Made by a program: the position numbers and the translations under genes
Shown: positions 4,825-5,482 of the stretch, one piece after another
Position numbering within the stretch: position 1 is the stretch's first letter
Layout of the letters: each line of letters starts with the position of its first letter
The notes under the pieces: model-generated
What the model was told of the DNA's origin: nothing
Seen by the model: only the letters and a program-made list of their open reading frames with translations
Database searches by the model: none
Assembly: GCA_031286555.1 (NCBI GenBank)
Contig: JAITUD010000400.1
Span: 1-5,482 of the forward strand
Reading direction: 5' to 3'
Origin: Microbacterium sp.
GTDB lineage: Bacteria > Actinomycetota > Actinomycetes > Actinomycetales > Microbacteriaceae
DNA length: 5,482 bases

Positions 4825-4839
4825 TTCCGGGATACGGAA
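4825..4839. promoter_or_regulatory. TTCC-N7-GGAA operator, copy 2 (uraD leader)
   Basis: TTCCGGGATACGGAA has 5-base arms TTCCG/CGGAA around 5 bases. It has the same TTCC/GGAA ends and spacing as the lyase site at 3372-3386, shares 11 of 15 positions, and is also followed by TC. It lies downstream of the predicted start of transcription. The regulator is probably encoded outside the window. Confidence 0.55.
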
Positions 4840-4865
4840 TCGGATCTTCTCGAAGATTCCCGTAT
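4832..4865 (+). repeat. long imperfect inverted repeat in the uraD leader
   Basis: ATACGGAATC (4832-4841) pairs with 4855-4865 (GATTCC, then C, then GTAT), leaving one C unpaired, around a 13-base loop. A competing inner palindrome ATCTTC-TC-GAAGAT occupies 4844-4857. The repeat overlaps the second half of the TTCC-N7-GGAA site. It could be an extra operator half or an RNA hairpin in the leader. It ends about 30 bases before the uraD Shine-Dalgarno and has no T-run. Confidence 0.45.
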
Positions 4866-4906
4866 AGCCTTACACCCCGGATGCCAGCATGGCTTGAGGT
4901 ACGAAG

Positions 4907-5410
4907 ATGTCGCTCGAGGAGTTCAACGCGCTTCCGCGTGAGGACGCCATCACCATCGTGAAGCCGGCGCTCGATGTCGCCCGCTGGATCGATGCGATCG
5001 TCGATTCCCGCCCCTACGGGTCGGTCGACGAGATCACTGCAGCCGCCGCCGTCGTGGCCGCCCCGCTCTCCGAGGCGGAGATCGACGGAGCGCTGGCGCA
5101 CCACCCCCGCATCGGGGAGCAGCCCAAGGGCGCCACCGCCGAGGCGGCGCACTCGCGCAGCGAGCAGGCCGGCGTGGACGCCTCCGCCGCCGCAGCGCTC
5201 GACGAGGGCAACCGCGCCTATGAGGCGAAGTTCGACCGGGTCTACCTGGTGCGCGCCGCCGGCCGTTCGGCCGACGACATCCTCGCCCTGCTGCAGACGC
5301 GGCTCGGCAACACCCCCGAGCAGGAGCTCGCCGTCATCGACCAGCAACTGCGCGAGATCGCTGCGCTGCGCCTGACGGCGGCCATCGAGACTGAAGGAGC
5401 ACGCGCATGA
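4907..5410 (+). CDS. uraD: 2-oxo-4-hydroxy-4-carboxy-5-ureidoimidazoline (OHCU) decarboxylase
   Basis: OHCU decarboxylase carries out the third step of urate breakdown, after urate oxidase and 5-hydroxyisourate hydrolase, converting OHCU to S-allantoin in the cytosol. The 167-residue length is normal. Motifs: MSLEEFNALPREDA at the N terminus, the catalytic HHPRIG block at 65-70 with His66 in the conserved HPRIG, SRSEQAGV (83-90), NRAYEAKFDRVYLVRAAGRSADDILALLQTRL spanning 102-132 and typical of the family, and QLREIAALRL (147-156). The ATG at 4907 has a good TGAGGT Shine-Dalgarno (4895-4900) at 6 bases. Its TGA overlaps the next start as ATGA, so it is translationally coupled to uraH. Promoter and operator sites lie at 4773-4839. 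Further pathway genes such as uricase and allantoinase would be expected to the right. Confidence 0.95.
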   Translation: MSLEEFNALPREDAITIVKPALDVARWIDAIVDSRPYGSVDEITAAAAVVAAPLSEAEIDGALAHHPRIGEQPKGATAEAAHSRSEQAGVDASAAAALDEGNRAYEAKFDRVYLVRAAGRSADDILALLQTRLGNTPEQELAVIDQQLREIAALRLTAAIETEGARA

Positions 5411-5482
5411 GCGTCTCTCACGTGACCACCCACATCCTGGACACATCGATCGGACGCCCGGCGTCCGGCGTCGCCGTCGTAC
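5407..5482 (+). CDS. uraH: 5-hydroxyisourate hydrolase, N-terminal part (runs off right edge)
   Basis: Twenty-five residues are visible, beginning MSVSHVTTHILDTSIGRPAS. The pattern VTTHILDTxxGxPAxxV is the N-terminal signature of transthyretin-like 5-hydroxyisourate hydrolase, which hydrolyses 5-hydroxyisourate to OHCU, the substrate of the UraD enzyme encoded just before it. His9 in THILD corresponds to a conserved active-site histidine. The ATG overlaps the uraD stop by 4 bases (ATGA), and GAAGGAG (5393-5399) lies 7 bases upstream, so the start is secure. The two genes form one operon covering consecutive steps of urate degradation. The rest of the gene, including the C-terminal YRGS-type motif, lies outside the window. 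Confidence 0.93.
   Translation, partial: MSVSHVTTHILDTSIGRPASGVAVV

Noticed and set aside
4810..4941. Plus-strand 43-codon frame (MLKQQFRDTE...) in the uraD leader, possible upstream peptide
   Set aside because: It covers the operator and hairpin, uses codons rare in this genome (TTA, ATA, CTT) and has no Shine-Dalgarno sequence. It overlaps uraD out of frame. A leader peptide cannot be excluded but nothing supports it.
4757..5446. Minus-strand frame of 229 codons opposite uraD
   Set aside because: uraD and uraH are well supported on the plus strand with Shine-Dalgarno sequences and family motifs. The antisense frame has no recognisable features.
1..5482. CRISPR array, insertion sequence, tRNA/rRNA, phage or defence genes
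   Set aside because: No regularly spaced repeats, transposase motifs, structural RNA signatures or defence-type domains were seen on either strand.

Overview
The window is GC-rich (about 70% by eye), with tightly packed genes, strong G/C third-position codon use and several genes that lack a Shine-Dalgarno sequence. This fits a high-GC actinobacterium. The protein style and the frequent GGATGC/GCATCC hexamer suggest Microbacteriaceae, perhaps Microbacterium, but that assignment rests on memory and not on a search.

Layout. Bases 1-25 hold the first codons of a minus-strand gene that runs off the left edge. Bases 26-187 are intergenic and contain a perfect 15-bp inverted repeat. Two minus-strand genes follow: an NRDE/TANGO2-like protein (188-859) and, 13 bases upstream of it, a 42-residue single-span membrane protein (873-1001). 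Facing away from them is a GlxA-type regulator with a DJ-1/PfpI-like domain fused to an AraC helix-turn-helix (1091-2056). All remaining genes are on the plus strand: coaBC for coenzyme A synthesis (2098-3303), a CitE/HpcH-type CoA-ester lyase (3393-4253), a Bcp/PrxQ peroxiredoxin (4287-4754), and then uraD (4907-5410) overlapping the start of uraH (5407 to the right edge). The last two begin a urate-degradation operon.

Regulation is the most informative part. A 15-bp palindromic motif, TTCC-N7-GGAA, occurs exactly twice in the window: at the start of the lyase gene and in the leader of uraD. The two copies agree at 11 of 15 positions and are both followed by TC. This suggests that one repressor controls the lyase and urate catabolism. 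A plausible logic is that ureide breakdown yields glyoxylate and a CitE-like enzyme handles malyl-CoA-type thioesters, but the substrate is not shown by the sequence. The uraD promoter appears to have its -35 hexamer inside the loop of the terminator hairpin that follows the peroxiredoxin gene.

Four starts (the left-edge gene, the NRDE gene, the small membrane protein and coaBC) have an A-x-x-x-T type -10 hexamer 6-7 bases before the start codon and no clear Shine-Dalgarno sequence, as in leaderless transcripts. By contrast, bcp, uraD and uraH have good Shine-Dalgarno sequences. I see no mobile element, CRISPR array, RNA gene or phage or defence module. The gene content is mostly ordinary metabolism, and I find no clearly new multi-gene system.
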